The notes under the pieces: model-generated
The model's input: only the letters and a program-made list of their open reading frames with translations
What the model was told of the DNA's origin: nothing
Database searches by the model: none
Shown: positions 18,954 to 27,345 of the stretch, piece by piece
Layout of the letters: every line of letters starts with the position of its first letter
Numbering within the stretch: the stretch's first letter is position 1
NCBI RefSeq assembly: GCF_039793925.1
Contig: NZ_JBAMME010000199.1
Location: 1 to 64,000 of the forward strand
Length of the DNA stretch: 64,000 nucleotides
DNA from: Thermogutta sp039793925
GTDB taxonomy: Bacteria > Planctomycetota > Planctomycetia > Pirellulales > Thermoguttaceae
Direction: 5' to 3'
Position numbers and translations under genes: made by a program

Positions 18954-20006
18954 TCAGCCAAACGATCCTGTTCGGCCCGAGCTTACCGGAGATGGTGGTT
19001 GCGGAAATCGAACGACTTTGGCCTCCTGTTTGTTTGAAACCACCGACCGAATCAAATATGGGGCATTCCTTCCTGCTGTGGTTGCCAGGCGGACTTGAAG
19101 TTCAGCAAGGAGCCCCACGGCGAGGAGAAGAAGACTCATTCCCCACGAGACCACCGCTGCCGCCACAAGCGGGATGCCGAGGGGCAAACGGCCAAAGGCG
19201 GTCCACACGATCCCCGGTACTGCTGCCATGGTTCCCAGGCATCCGACCACGGTGGACAGGGCTGCCATCAGTCGAATGGGTCTCCACCGATATCGTGTGA
19301 GAAATATGATGAGGGGCAAATCTGCCAGAACCGCGAAGAATCTGCGAAGTCCGTATTTGCTTTTTCCAAATCTTCTCGGACGGTGATTCACGACGATCAC
19401 CGTGCTCCTGGCCCCTAGGTCGCGTGCCAGGATGGGTAAATATCGGTGCATGTCGCCAACCAGTTCCAGATGCTCCACCACCCAGCGCCGCATTGCGCGG
19501 ATCCCACAGCCCAGGTCAGGTGTGGGGGCACCTGTCAGTTTGCGGATCAACCAGTTAGCGACCTGGGAAGGGAGACGCCGACGCAAATAAGAATCTTGTC
19601 GTTGCAGTCGCCAGCCGTGGACGACGTCGTAACCCTCCGCAATTTTCGCCAGGAAATGCGGGATGTCTCGGGGATCGTTTTGGAGATCCCCGTCAAGTGT
19701 GATCACGATGTCCCCATGCGAGGCATCCATGCCCGCGCGAAGAGCGGCCGCCTGACCGAACCGTCGAGTGAGAAAAATCACCTGCACGTTGCCGTCTCTT
19801 TCAGCAATTTGAGCGAGTTTCTGCGGAGTCTCGTCGGTGGAACCATCGTCCACGTAGCAGATGTCCCAGCAACAGCCGAGAGATTGAAGAACCTCTCTCA
19901 ATTCGCTGTGCAGGGTCTCGATGTTGCCCGCTTCATTGTGCAGCGGAACTACCACAGACACCGAAAGTGGCTGCCTCGTCACTCCCTCGCAAGCGACAGA
20001 ATCCAT
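18954..20006 (-). CDS. membrane GT2 glycosyltransferase (DPM1/undecaprenyl type)
   Basis: About 350 residues. The N-terminal GT-A domain begins SVVVPLHNEAGNIETL and carries YVDDGSTDETP, then ITLDGDLQNDPRDIP (the DxD-like metal site). A Gln-rich QRQDSYLRRRLPSQ segment and two C-terminal transmembrane helices follow at about 230-320. This arrangement matches polyprenyl-phosphate sugar transferases of the ArnC/GtrB/DPM1 kind, which load a sugar onto a lipid carrier at the inner membrane face. The start at 20006 has AAGGAAG 5 bases upstream; the frame is open further upstream to 20105 without support. Confidence 0.87.
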   Translation of the reverse strand: MDSVACEGVTRQPLSVSVVVPLHNEAGNIETLHSELREVLQSLGCCWDICYVDDGSTDETPQKLAQIAERDGNVQVIFLTRRFGQAAALRAGMDASHGDIVITLDGDLQNDPRDIPHFLAKIAEGYDVVHGWRLQRQDSYLRRRLPSQVANWLIRKLTGAPTPDLGCGIRAMRRWVVEHLELVGDMHRYLPILARDLGARSTVIVVNHRPRRFGKSKYGLRRFFAVLADLPLIIFLTRYRWRPIRLMAALSTVVGCLGTMAAVPGIVWTAFGRLPLGIPLVAAAVVSWGMSLLLLAVGLLAELQVRLATTAGRNAPYLIRSVVSNKQEAKVVRFPQPPSPVSSGRTGSFG

Positions 20007-20722
20007 TTCAGCTTCCTTGCCGAAATCGTTCCAAACCTGGCCAGGAATAGGAAGACTCTTGCAGAGCTTTTGGTTGCCTCGATTGTCCGAGACGCGGCAT
20101 GGCACCAGCGGTTGTTGGTGCCTTTGGTCTTCATGGGTTTTGAGATAATGAACCCATCCTTCACGTCACGCGGGAGCGGTCAAGTATAGCGAAACCGCGC
20201 AAACTCGGGCAACGTCAATTTTTCGACACCTCCTGAAATACGAAACAAACACGATCCAACACAAATTCCGAGCTCGGTTGGGGGCGATTCGGAATCACCC
20301 CAACCGGGAGGTGTCGTCCGTGAAGGATACAGCGGAGCTTTTCCCAGTTGGTGGTGCGCTTTGGGCGGAGTACAAGGGAAAGAACTCACCGCTCCCCAAA
20401 TTCTCAGCGTTGCATTTGCCGCTTACGGCTGGGGAACTTCCCTTTTTCTAACTCTTGACTTGGATAGCAGGAATCAGAAACTGAAATTAAAGTCGCGAGG
20501 AAATTTAAGGGGCTGGTAACTGTACCCGTGCAGAGTAGTAGCTCGCACGGGAGATGACGCTTTTTCGGTCTTGCAGACTGGAAGGGCAGGTAGCAATGTA
20601 GGCAAGCATGCCCACTTTCGCGAGAAGGCACGCGGGAATGATCCGCCGGGCTTGGCGCGGCCGACGGGCCCGCCGATAACTCGGAATCGATTTAACCTAT
20701 TCAGGGAGCGGAGGAAACGAAC
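20007..20722. other. long intergenic region before the DUF1844 gene
   Basis: About 715 bases without a convincing gene. The part 20500-20700 is rich in short self-complementary runs, but I could not fit it to a known RNA such as SRP RNA, RNase P RNA, 6S or tmRNA. GGAGG at 8 bases before 20723 serves the next gene. Confidence 0.4.
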
Positions 20723-21187
20723 ATGTGGGCAGACGATTCACACGGCCAATCGGAGCAGCCAAAAAATCACTGGGGCCAGCCTCAAGAGACGGCTGAATCT
20801 GCAGGCCCGACCGATGAGCGGATTGTTGTGGACGAAGACTGGAAAGCCCGGGTGGAAAAGGAAAAGCAGGAGAGCCAAAAGCAGCGGGAGTCCTCGCCGT
20901 CGGCCGGGGAAGGTGACCCGCCTTTGCCGCCGCCCACTTTGACCGGCCTGGCGAGCAGCTTTTCCATGCAGGCTCTAGCGGCCCTGGGGCTTTTGCCTGA
21001 TCCTCTGACCGGAAAGGTCGAGGTGCGGCTGAATCGGGCCAGGCACCTCATTGACACAATCAATCTGCTCTATGAGAAGACAAGTGGAAACATCACGCCA
21101 GAAGAAAAACAGGCGTTGGAACAAATGCTCCACGAACTTCGCCTCGCCTTTGTGCAGATTCAGTCGGCACAAAAGCGCTCTTCTTAA
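20723..21187 (+). CDS. DUF1844 domain protein
   Basis: A 154-residue cytoplasmic protein. The first 65 residues are polar and low in complexity (Gln, Glu, Ser, Pro). The DUF1844 domain then runs from about 70 to 150: LTGLASSFSMQALAALGLLP, a helical middle with RHLIDTINLL, and LEQMLHELRLAFVQI at the end. The family is small, conserved across Planctomycetes and Acidobacteria, and has no established function. GGAGG 8 bases ahead fixes the start. It appears monocistronic. Confidence 0.85.
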   Translation: MWADDSHGQSEQPKNHWGQPQETAESAGPTDERIVVDEDWKARVEKEKQESQKQRESSPSAGEGDPPLPPPTLTGLASSFSMQALAALGLLPDPLTGKVEVRLNRARHLIDTINLLYEKTSGNITPEEKQALEQMLHELRLAFVQIQSAQKRSS

Positions 21188-21383
21188 ATTACCCTTTCTG
21201 GAATGAAGATTGTGTTGAAAAAAGGGGCCAAAATGAAACCCATCCTCGTTACGGCGGGGATTGGGCTAGGAAGGAACTGGGTAATTTCCGGGCGCACCCA
21301 GTTTTACATGCCGAAGTCCCACCAACGCGATTTCTGCCGTCCGTTTTGGAGGTTGCTGAAGAGGCGACCTCCTTCGCCAGTGG

Positions 21384-22016
21384 TCACACCAGGCCTTTCC
21401 TCACCGCCCAAACCGCAGCCTGCGTGCGATCATTCACGTTCAGTTTTCGCAGGATATTCTGGACGTGCTCTTTGACCGTTTCCACGCTGATAGCCAGGGA
21501 GTTCGCGATCTCTCTGTTGGAAAGTCCCAACGCGATATGCCGGAGTACCTGAGTTTCCCGCTGGGTGAGCTGGACCATGTCATCCTCGATGGGTTGTTTG
21601 GACTGCATCGCCTGAATGACCTCACCCAGTCGGCTGTCGATTTTGGGCGGTTCCCCGGCCGCAGCCGCATGTATGGCCCGGAGGATCTCCTCTCGCCCGG
21701 CCCCTTTCAAAAGGTATTCGGAGACCCCAAGTGCAACGGCTCTGGCGGCATAACTTTGATAGTCATAGGTGGAAAGCAGGACCACCCGGGTGTCCAGGCC
21801 CGCCTCGCGAATTTTCACCAGGGTTTCCAGACCGTCGAGGTCGGGAAAGCGGATGTCCAGAATGAGGACGTCCGGGCGAAGGGCTTTCACCGTTTGAACG
21901 GTCTCGTCGCCAGTGGCGGCTTCACCGATGACCTCGATATCGGAGCCTTTGAGGAGCTCTTTCAAACCCCATCGGATCACCTCATGATCGTCGGCTATGA
22001 CAACGCGAATCGCCAT
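21384..22016 (-). CDS. NarL/LuxR-type response regulator
   Basis: A 210-residue two-domain regulator. The receiver domain (1-120) has the acidic pair in IADDHEV, the phospho-acceptor Asp in LILDIRFPD and the Lys in YLLKGAG. The LuxR-type HTH (about 145-205) contains LTQRETQVLRHIALGLSNRE and the recognition helix VETVKEHVQNIL. Phosphorylation should drive dimerisation and DNA binding. No histidine kinase gene lies within the window, so the partner is unknown. GGAGGGACC stands before the ATG. It is transcribed divergently from the NtrC-type regulator at 22377. Confidence 0.92.
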   Translation of the reverse strand: MAIRVVIADDHEVIRWGLKELLKGSDIEVIGEAATGDETVQTVKALRPDVLILDIRFPDLDGLETLVKIREAGLDTRVVLLSTYDYQSYAARAVALGVSEYLLKGAGREEILRAIHAAAAGEPPKIDSRLGEVIQAMQSKQPIEDDMVQLTQRETQVLRHIALGLSNREIANSLAISVETVKEHVQNILRKLNVNDRTQAAVWAVRKGLV

Positions 22017-22376
22017 CTTAAGGTCCCTCCAATTGAGAGCTCATTTCTGACAGCGTTTGGCACGAGGTTTTACTGCGTCCCTTCCCTCGAGCGCAAGGAG
22101 GCGTGCCATACGTCCTCTCAACTCATATCATACCACTCTAGAGGTGGAATGGAAACCACCACCAAGGTGAGTTAATCATCATCCCCCCACTTCTGAGGGT
22201 GTCTCCTCAGGCCGGGGCTCCGCGTTCTATCGCATACTCCTGCTTATGTTTCCTAGATTGCGCATGTTGACGAATGGCTTTGCGTGAGGTAGATACTTCT
22301 CGACGGGTTTTTATGTTTCTGCCCTCGTTGGGGCTTCCTTCCTCACTGATGGGTCTCGATTGAGTAGGTGCCTCCC
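22017..22376. other. divergent regulatory region between two response regulator genes
   Basis: A 360-base region serving two divergent regulator genes. A sigma-70-like pair on the plus strand is TTGACG (22267-22272), 17 bases, TAGATA (22290-22295). This could drive the NtrC-type gene with a leader of about 75 bases. No clear palindromic operator was identified beyond a short CTCTAGAG core near 22140. Confidence 0.4.
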
Positions 22377-23789
22377 ATGCCCAAGGCAGCGCTCTTGCTC
22401 GTTGACGACGATCGCCACCTTCTTCAGGCGATGGCCAACTGGCTACGGGAGCAGGGTTATCGCGTGGACACGGCGGCCGGTGTCGAGGAGTCGCTTCGGG
22501 AGCTGACGCGGCGGTCGTACGACGTTGCCGTCGTGGACGTCCGGCTTTCCGACGGCGACGGGTTCGACATTCTGAGATTTTGCCGGGAACGGTACCCAGA
22601 AATGCCCGTCATTCTGGTGACGGGCTACGGTTCCGTGGACCTTGCTGTCGAGGCGATTCGCGCCGGGGCGTTCGATTTTCTCACCAAACCGCTCATCGAC
22701 GAGGAGCTTCAGGTCGCCATCGAGCGTGCGCTCAATCAGAAACGCGTGGTCGAGGAAAACAAAAATCTTAAGACACAACTCGACTTACGCTATGGCCTGG
22801 ATGCCATTGTGGGCCGAGACCACCGGATGCTCCGAGTGTACGACATGATCGAGGCTGTAGCCGACACAAAAGCGACCGTCCTCATCACGGGGGAAAGCGG
22901 TACAGGCAAGTCCCTGATCGCGCGGGCCATTCATCGGCGGAGCAGCCGCCGGGACAAACCGTTCGTAGAGGTGGCCTGTGGGGCGCTGCCCGAAACGCTT
23001 CTGGAGAGTGAACTTTTTGGACACGTGGCGGGAGCCTTCACCGGTGCCACAGGCGATAAGATCGGAAAATTCAAACAAGCGGATGGTGGCACGATCTTTC
23101 TGGACGAGATTGGGACGGCAAGCCCGGCGCTGCAGGTCAAACTCCTCCGTGTTCTGCAAGACTACCAGTTTGAACCAGTTGGCAGTACTGAGACGATCAC
23201 AGTGGACGTGCGGGTTATCCTGGCCACCAACGAGGACCTGCAAAAGGCGGTTCAGGAAGGACGGTTCCGGCGGGATCTGTATTACCGGATCAACGTCATC
23301 AACATCGAGCTGCCGCCGCTGCGGGAACGTGTATCGGATATTCCCCTTCTCGCTGAGCACTTCCTCAAACGGATCTGCGAGGAAATGGGAAAACCCCTCA
23401 AGAGTCTCAGCGACGAGGCCATGGCTGCCCTCCAGGCCTATCGGTGGCCTGGCAATGTCCGAGAGCTTCAGAACGTCCTTGAAAGGGCTGTCCTTCTAGG
23501 CCGAAAACCTGTCATCACCCTAGAAGACCTGCCCCCGGATGTAGCAGCGGCGCTCACTCCCGGTTTGAGCACTCCTGAAAAAGCTCCCTTAAAACAGGCT
23601 CTCCAGCTCCCCGAGCGGCAGATAATTCTGCAAATGTTGGAGATGCATAACTGGAATCGTCAGGCGACGGCCAAAGCCCTGGGGATCAATCGCACGACGC
23701 TGTATAAAAAGATGAAGCGTCTGGGGATCGAAGAGCCGGAATCTGCGCGCGAAAAATCTGAGCAACACGGGGCCGCGATATGTCGGTGA
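22377..23789 (+). CDS. NtrC-type sigma-54-dependent response regulator
   Basis: A 470-residue activator of the classic three-domain plan. The receiver domain (about 4-120) has the phospho-acceptor in VAVVDVRLSDGDG and the conserved Lys in FLTKPL. The AAA+ domain (about 140-380) has Walker A GESGTGKS, the sigma-54 contact loop GAFTGAT, Walker B GTIFLDEIG and the arginine-finger region FRRDLYYRINV. The Fis-type HTH (about 425-460) ends with QATAKALGINRTTLYKKMKR. It should activate RpoN-dependent promoters after phosphorylation. No kinase gene is adjacent. ATG 22377 is favoured over GTG 22368 because AGGTG then lies 6 bases upstream. Confidence 0.95.
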   Translation: MPKAALLLVDDDRHLLQAMANWLREQGYRVDTAAGVEESLRELTRRSYDVAVVDVRLSDGDGFDILRFCRERYPEMPVILVTGYGSVDLAVEAIRAGAFDFLTKPLIDEELQVAIERALNQKRVVEENKNLKTQLDLRYGLDAIVGRDHRMLRVYDMIEAVADTKATVLITGESGTGKSLIARAIHRRSSRRDKPFVEVACGALPETLLESELFGHVAGAFTGATGDKIGKFKQADGGTIFLDEIGTASPALQVKLLRVLQDYQFEPVGSTETITVDVRVILATNEDLQKAVQEGRFRRDLYYRINVINIELPPLRERVSDIPLLAEHFLKRICEEMGKPLKSLSDEAMAALQAYRWPGNVRELQNVLERAVLLGRKPVITLEDLPPDVAAALTPGLSTPEKAPLKQALQLPERQIILQMLEMHNWNRQATAKALGINRTTLYKKMKRLGIEEPESAREKSEQHGAAICR

Positions 23790-24069
23790 TCTCGACACGC
23801 GTGTCGATCGGCGCGACAGAACACCAAGTTGCCGAATAATTCGGTTACTCATGCCACACGAACGTGGTCCACTCCTTATAATCTAAATTGACGATTCAGC
23901 GAAAGTTAAGCAGAGTGATCGCGGTCGCACAGCGAGCTCGAAAACAATTCTAAAGTTGTTGGTATTGATTTTGCTTCGCGCCACCGGGGTGGCTTCGGTA
24001 GGATGACCTAACTTGCGCAAGCGGGTATATCTTCTGGTCGATTTCAACTTTAGAGGAAGGATGCACCCA

Positions 24070-25269
24070 ATGAGTATTCCCAATGTTTCCTTTTGGATTC
24101 GTTTCCTGGCAACCGCGATGAGCGTGGTGATGCTGTGGGCCACCTCCTGGGCGGACGCCCACGGTGAGGAGGCGGTCGGCGTCAGAGTCGGTCCGGATCC
24201 CGCAGCCTACAAGACATGCGTGGACAAAGGGGTCAACTACCTCGTGACGCATCAGATGACGGATGGGTCCTTCTCGCCAGAAACGGGAGTGGGGATCACG
24301 GCTTTGGCTGTGGCAGCCCTGGTGCGAAGTGGACTAACTGCCCATGATCCGCCGGTGCGTGCTGGCCTGGGTTATTTGGAGAAACAGATTCAACCCGATG
24401 GCGGCATTTATACGCCCAATGGCTTTTACAAAAACTATGAAACTTGCATTGCCATGATGTGCTTTCAGTGGGCCGATCCTGATCGCTATAAAGACGTGAT
24501 CGCCCGCGCTGAAAAATTCGTCAAGGGCATTCAATGGGATGAGAGTGAAGACAAAGATCCGAGTGATTATTTTTACGGGGGTGCCGGCTACGGTCGGAGT
24601 AAGAGACCGGATCTCTCCAACACGGCGTTTCTCATCGATGCCCTGCGTGCTGTCGGACGTGGACCGGACGATCCTGCGATTCAGAAGGCCCTGATCTTTG
24701 TTTCCCGGTGCCAAAATCTGGAAACACAGTACAATACCACCCCGTTCGCGAGCAAAAATCCCGATGGCGGCTTTTATTACACCTGTGCTGCGGGCGGACA
24801 GAGCATGGCTGGCCAAACTCCAACGGGTGGCCTTCGCAGTTATGGATCTATGACGTATGCCGGTTTAAAGAGTCTTATTTATGCCGGTCTTACGGCGGAC
24901 GACCCGCGCGTTCAGGCAGCCAAGCGGTGGATCGCGCAGCATTACGACCTCGACAGCAATCCCGGGCTGGGCCAGCAAGGCCTGTACTACTACTACCACA
25001 CCTTTGCCAAAACGATGGACGCTCTCGGAGAGCCGTTCTTTGTCGATGCCCAGGGAAGACGACACGATTGGCGCGCGGAATTGTTTGAGGCTCTTGCAAA
25101 GCGTCAGCGTGAAGACGGCTCGTGGGTCAACACGGCCGATCGCTGGATGGAGGGCGACCCGAACCTCGTGACAGCTTACGCATTGCTGGCGCTGTCGTAC
25201 TGTCGGCCAACCGAAGTCAAGTTGGCCAACAGCGGTTCGTCGCACCCTGCCAGCGCGGCCCGACCGTGA
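24070..25269 (+). CDS. secreted prenyltransferase/squalene-oxidase repeat protein
   Basis: About 399 residues from ATG 24070, which has AGGAAGG 9 bases upstream; the longer frame to 24013 lacks a site. A signal peptide (about 7-30, ending ATSWADA) is followed by an alpha/alpha barrel built of repeats. Examples are MTDGSFSPETGVGITALAVA, QPDGGIYTPNGFYKNYETCI and QREDGSWVNTADRWMEGDPN. These resemble the QW-type repeats of terpene cyclases and the repeats of prenyltransferase beta subunits. The DxDD and zinc-ligand residues of true enzymes are not evident, and the protein is exported. A structural or binding role is therefore more likely than terpene cyclisation. Confidence 0.75.
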   Translation: MSIPNVSFWIRFLATAMSVVMLWATSWADAHGEEAVGVRVGPDPAAYKTCVDKGVNYLVTHQMTDGSFSPETGVGITALAVAALVRSGLTAHDPPVRAGLGYLEKQIQPDGGIYTPNGFYKNYETCIAMMCFQWADPDRYKDVIARAEKFVKGIQWDESEDKDPSDYFYGGAGYGRSKRPDLSNTAFLIDALRAVGRGPDDPAIQKALIFVSRCQNLETQYNTTPFASKNPDGGFYYTCAAGGQSMAGQTPTGGLRSYGSMTYAGLKSLIYAGLTADDPRVQAAKRWIAQHYDLDSNPGLGQQGLYYYYHTFAKTMDALGEPFFVDAQGRRHDWRAELFEALAKRQREDGSWVNTADRWMEGDPNLVTAYALLALSYCRPTEVKLANSGSSHPASAARP

Positions 25270-25329
25270 GCGGCAGATCGTGAAGCGTCTTCTACGGGCA
25301 CTTAATGTCAGCCTAGCAGACAGTTCCGT

Positions 25330-25617
25330 ATGTCTTCCCCAAGACCTCTGGTGCTGCGGTTAGAAGGCGGTGACCTCGTCATTGAATGGAATGACGGGGT
25401 CACGGCACGTTATCCTCCCGACAGACTTCGTCAACTGTGTCCGTGCGCCACGTGCAAAGAGAGAATCGCGCGTGCAGCTCCCACGGAGGCTCCCCGGGTC
25501 ACGCTCAAAGAAGTGAAGCCAGTAGGCAACTACGCCTACAAAATCGGATTCAGTGACGGCCACGACACGGGAATTTACACCCTCGACTACCTGTACGAAA
25601 TCGGCCAGCGATCGTAG
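25330..25617 (+). CDS. DUF971 domain protein
   Basis: A 95-residue cytoplasmic protein that is a single DUF971 (GBBH-like N-terminal) domain. It has an N-terminal WNDGVTARYPPDRLRQLCPC segment, the CPCATC cysteine cluster that usually binds zinc or a metal, and the closing FSDGHDTGIYTLDYLYEIG. The domain is found alone in many bacteria, beside iron-sulfur cluster or quinone genes, and fused to gamma-butyrobetaine hydroxylases. The role of the stand-alone form is not settled. It lies 60 bases behind the prenyltransferase-repeat gene. Confidence 0.88.
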   Translation: MSSPRPLVLRLEGGDLVIEWNDGVTARYPPDRLRQLCPCATCKERIARAAPTEAPRVTLKEVKPVGNYAYKIGFSDGHDTGIYTLDYLYEIGQRS

Positions 25618-25766
25618 TCGGCCGTCTTGAATGCTGGTCTTGATCTTTTCCAGATCGCCCGTGGAGCATTCTTGTTATCCTGGTCCGTTGGAAGAACAAT
25701 GGAAGAGGGTCGTCATTACGGGGCCTCGTGTCCTTTTCCCCGGACGAATTTGAATGAGGTGGTTTT

Positions 25767-26621
25767 ATGCTTCCACGGGTTTGTTACTTCGGTGACGATG
25801 AACTCACAGGACCAGCCGCCTACCTGGCCGGTGTTATGGAGTACTGCGGCTTCGACTACGAGCATGTTCCCAGTCGGCGACACGTCCCGGACGACCTCCT
25901 CAAAGAGCCGTTCGCCCTCTACGTCATCAGCGACTACCCGTCAGTTGGTTTCACGTTAACGCAGCTTAAACAGATTGCCGAACATGTGAAGCAAGGCTCA
26001 GGGCTTCTCATGATCGGTGGCTGGGAAAGCTACTTTGGCCGAGTAGGAGAATATGTGAATCGTCCGATTGCCCAGGTGTTGCCGGTCTATCTGAGCATGT
26101 CCGACGACCGCGTCAATTGCCCTCAGGGATGCGTCGTCCGAATGGCGAAACGGCATCCGATCACGGATGGTCTCCCCTGGGATAAACCGCCGTTGGTCGC
26201 CGGGTTCAATCAGATATTTCCCAAGCCGCAGGCCACCACGTTGCTTGTCGGTGACCGTCTTGCAGTTTCAAATAGCAATGGCAAGTTGGACGTGTCCGTG
26301 GTCGATACAGTTCCTCTCCTCGTCGTAAGCCGATTTGGTGCCGGCAGAACGGCTGCTCTCGCTTTTGATGTGGCTCCCCACTGGATCGGCGGAATGGTGG
26401 ACTGGGGTGTGTACCGGATCGTGGCGCAGATTCCGCCGGGGGGCTATATCGAGGTGGGGGATGCCTACGTCCGGCTGCTGGGCAATATCATTGCCTGGAC
26501 TGGGAAGTTGCGGGAAATGCCCGACGCGTATCCGGAGGAAGAGCTCGCCGCTCCCCCGGTGTCTGTAACGGCTCCAACAAGCAGCAACGAAATTGGAGAC
26601 TCCCTTCCAGGGAAACATTGA
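25767..26621 (+). CDS. putative class I glutamine amidotransferase-like protein
   Basis: A 284-residue protein in the GATase1-like family. It starts RVCYFGDDELTGPAAYLAGV and continues with FALYVISDYPS, then QGSGLLMIGGWESYFG, where the Cys nucleophile of active GATases would stand; here the elbow reads IGGWES with no Cys. HPITDGLPW and VSRFGAGRTAALAFDVAPHW follow, as in ThuA-like and von-Willebrand-linked trehalose-utilisation relatives. Catalysis on glutamine is therefore doubtful, and the fold assignment is safer than the activity. A GAGGTGG site precedes the ATG. It is cytoplasmic and probably stands alone after DUF971. Confidence 0.7.
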   Translation: MLPRVCYFGDDELTGPAAYLAGVMEYCGFDYEHVPSRRHVPDDLLKEPFALYVISDYPSVGFTLTQLKQIAEHVKQGSGLLMIGGWESYFGRVGEYVNRPIAQVLPVYLSMSDDRVNCPQGCVVRMAKRHPITDGLPWDKPPLVAGFNQIFPKPQATTLLVGDRLAVSNSNGKLDVSVVDTVPLLVVSRFGAGRTAALAFDVAPHWIGGMVDWGVYRIVAQIPPGGYIEVGDAYVRLLGNIIAWTGKLREMPDAYPEEELAAPPVSVTAPTSSNEIGDSLPGKH

Positions 26622-26649
26622 ACTAAAACTGGACCATATGGCGCATGCG

Positions 26650-26787
26650 TCAGTACTCACTGCGGGAACCGAACCCGCGTAGCCAGAGGGCTCCCAAAGC
26701 AAGTCCCACCACGGCCACGATCAGCCATTCGCGAGGACCCAAATAATTGAGCCACCGATCGATGAACGACAAACACCGTTCAAGCAT
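26650..26787 (-). CDS. 45-residue single-pass membrane protein
   Basis: A small protein starting MLERCLSFID, with GGGAGG 11 bases ahead of the ATG. It contains one hydrophobic helix (about residues 19-36, beginning EWLIVAVVGLALGALW) and a short basic C-terminal tail. The longer frame (GTG at 26865) has no supporting site. It is a plausible real small membrane protein between convergent genes; no family was recognised. Confidence 0.45.
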   Translation of the reverse strand: MLERCLSFIDRWLNYLGPREWLIVAVVGLALGALWLRGFGSRSEY

Positions 26788-27015
26788 GGTATGATAGACC
26801 TCCCAAGCCGCTGAGAAGGTCAGGGCTGAGACGCTTAAAGAAGTGCCCTGTAAAGAGTTTAGCACACATTTTTGTTAGGGCAGAAAACCGTTTTCCTTGT
26901 GGAATCGAAACCCCTGTTTAAGAGGGGAGTTTGTCTGCTCTCTGGGCCCGGTGCGGGGCAGGGTAGAGGGTTTGCCCCGGGTTATACGGGTTGAAAGTGG
27001 CCGGGGGGCGGGGGC

Positions 27016-27046
27016 TTGACCAATCGGCCGAGCTGAGGAATATTCT
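27016..27046 (+). promoter_or_regulatory. candidate promoter of tRNA-Asp
   Basis: TTGACC (27016-27021) lies 19 bases ahead of TATTCT (27041-27046), placing transcription start about 15 bases before the tRNA. The spacing is longer than ideal; a 17-base alternative uses AATATT. Confidence 0.35.
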
Positions 27047-27069
27047 AAATAAGAGGATGCCAATGTACT

Positions 27070-27143
<74 letters not shown>

Positions 27144-27146
27144 CTG

Positions 27147-27187
27147 AAAAAAGGACTGCGTCTTGCCCTCGACGCAGCCCTTTTTTG
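27147..27187 (+). terminator. Rho-independent terminator of tRNA-Asp
   Basis: The arms GGACTGCGTC and GACGCAGCCC pair around an 8-base loop (TTGCCCTC) and are followed by TTTTTTG. An A-run precedes the hairpin, so it could work in both directions. Confidence 0.88.
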
Positions 27188-27345
27188 TTTACTGCTTCGG
27201 CCCCACAGGATGAGGGCTTAGATTTTCGTCAGTACGTGTTCTCCCTTATAGTGTCCGATCTTGCCACTAACTTGTGGGGATCATGGTTCTTTTCTAGAGG
27301 GGAAATGCCGGCTTTGTCGCCAGCGTCATCGCCGGAGGTGTTGCA

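Noticed and set aside
20500..20700. possible structural RNA upstream of the DUF1844 gene
   Set aside because: Compared by eye with SRP, 6S, RNase P and tmRNA signatures; none fits.
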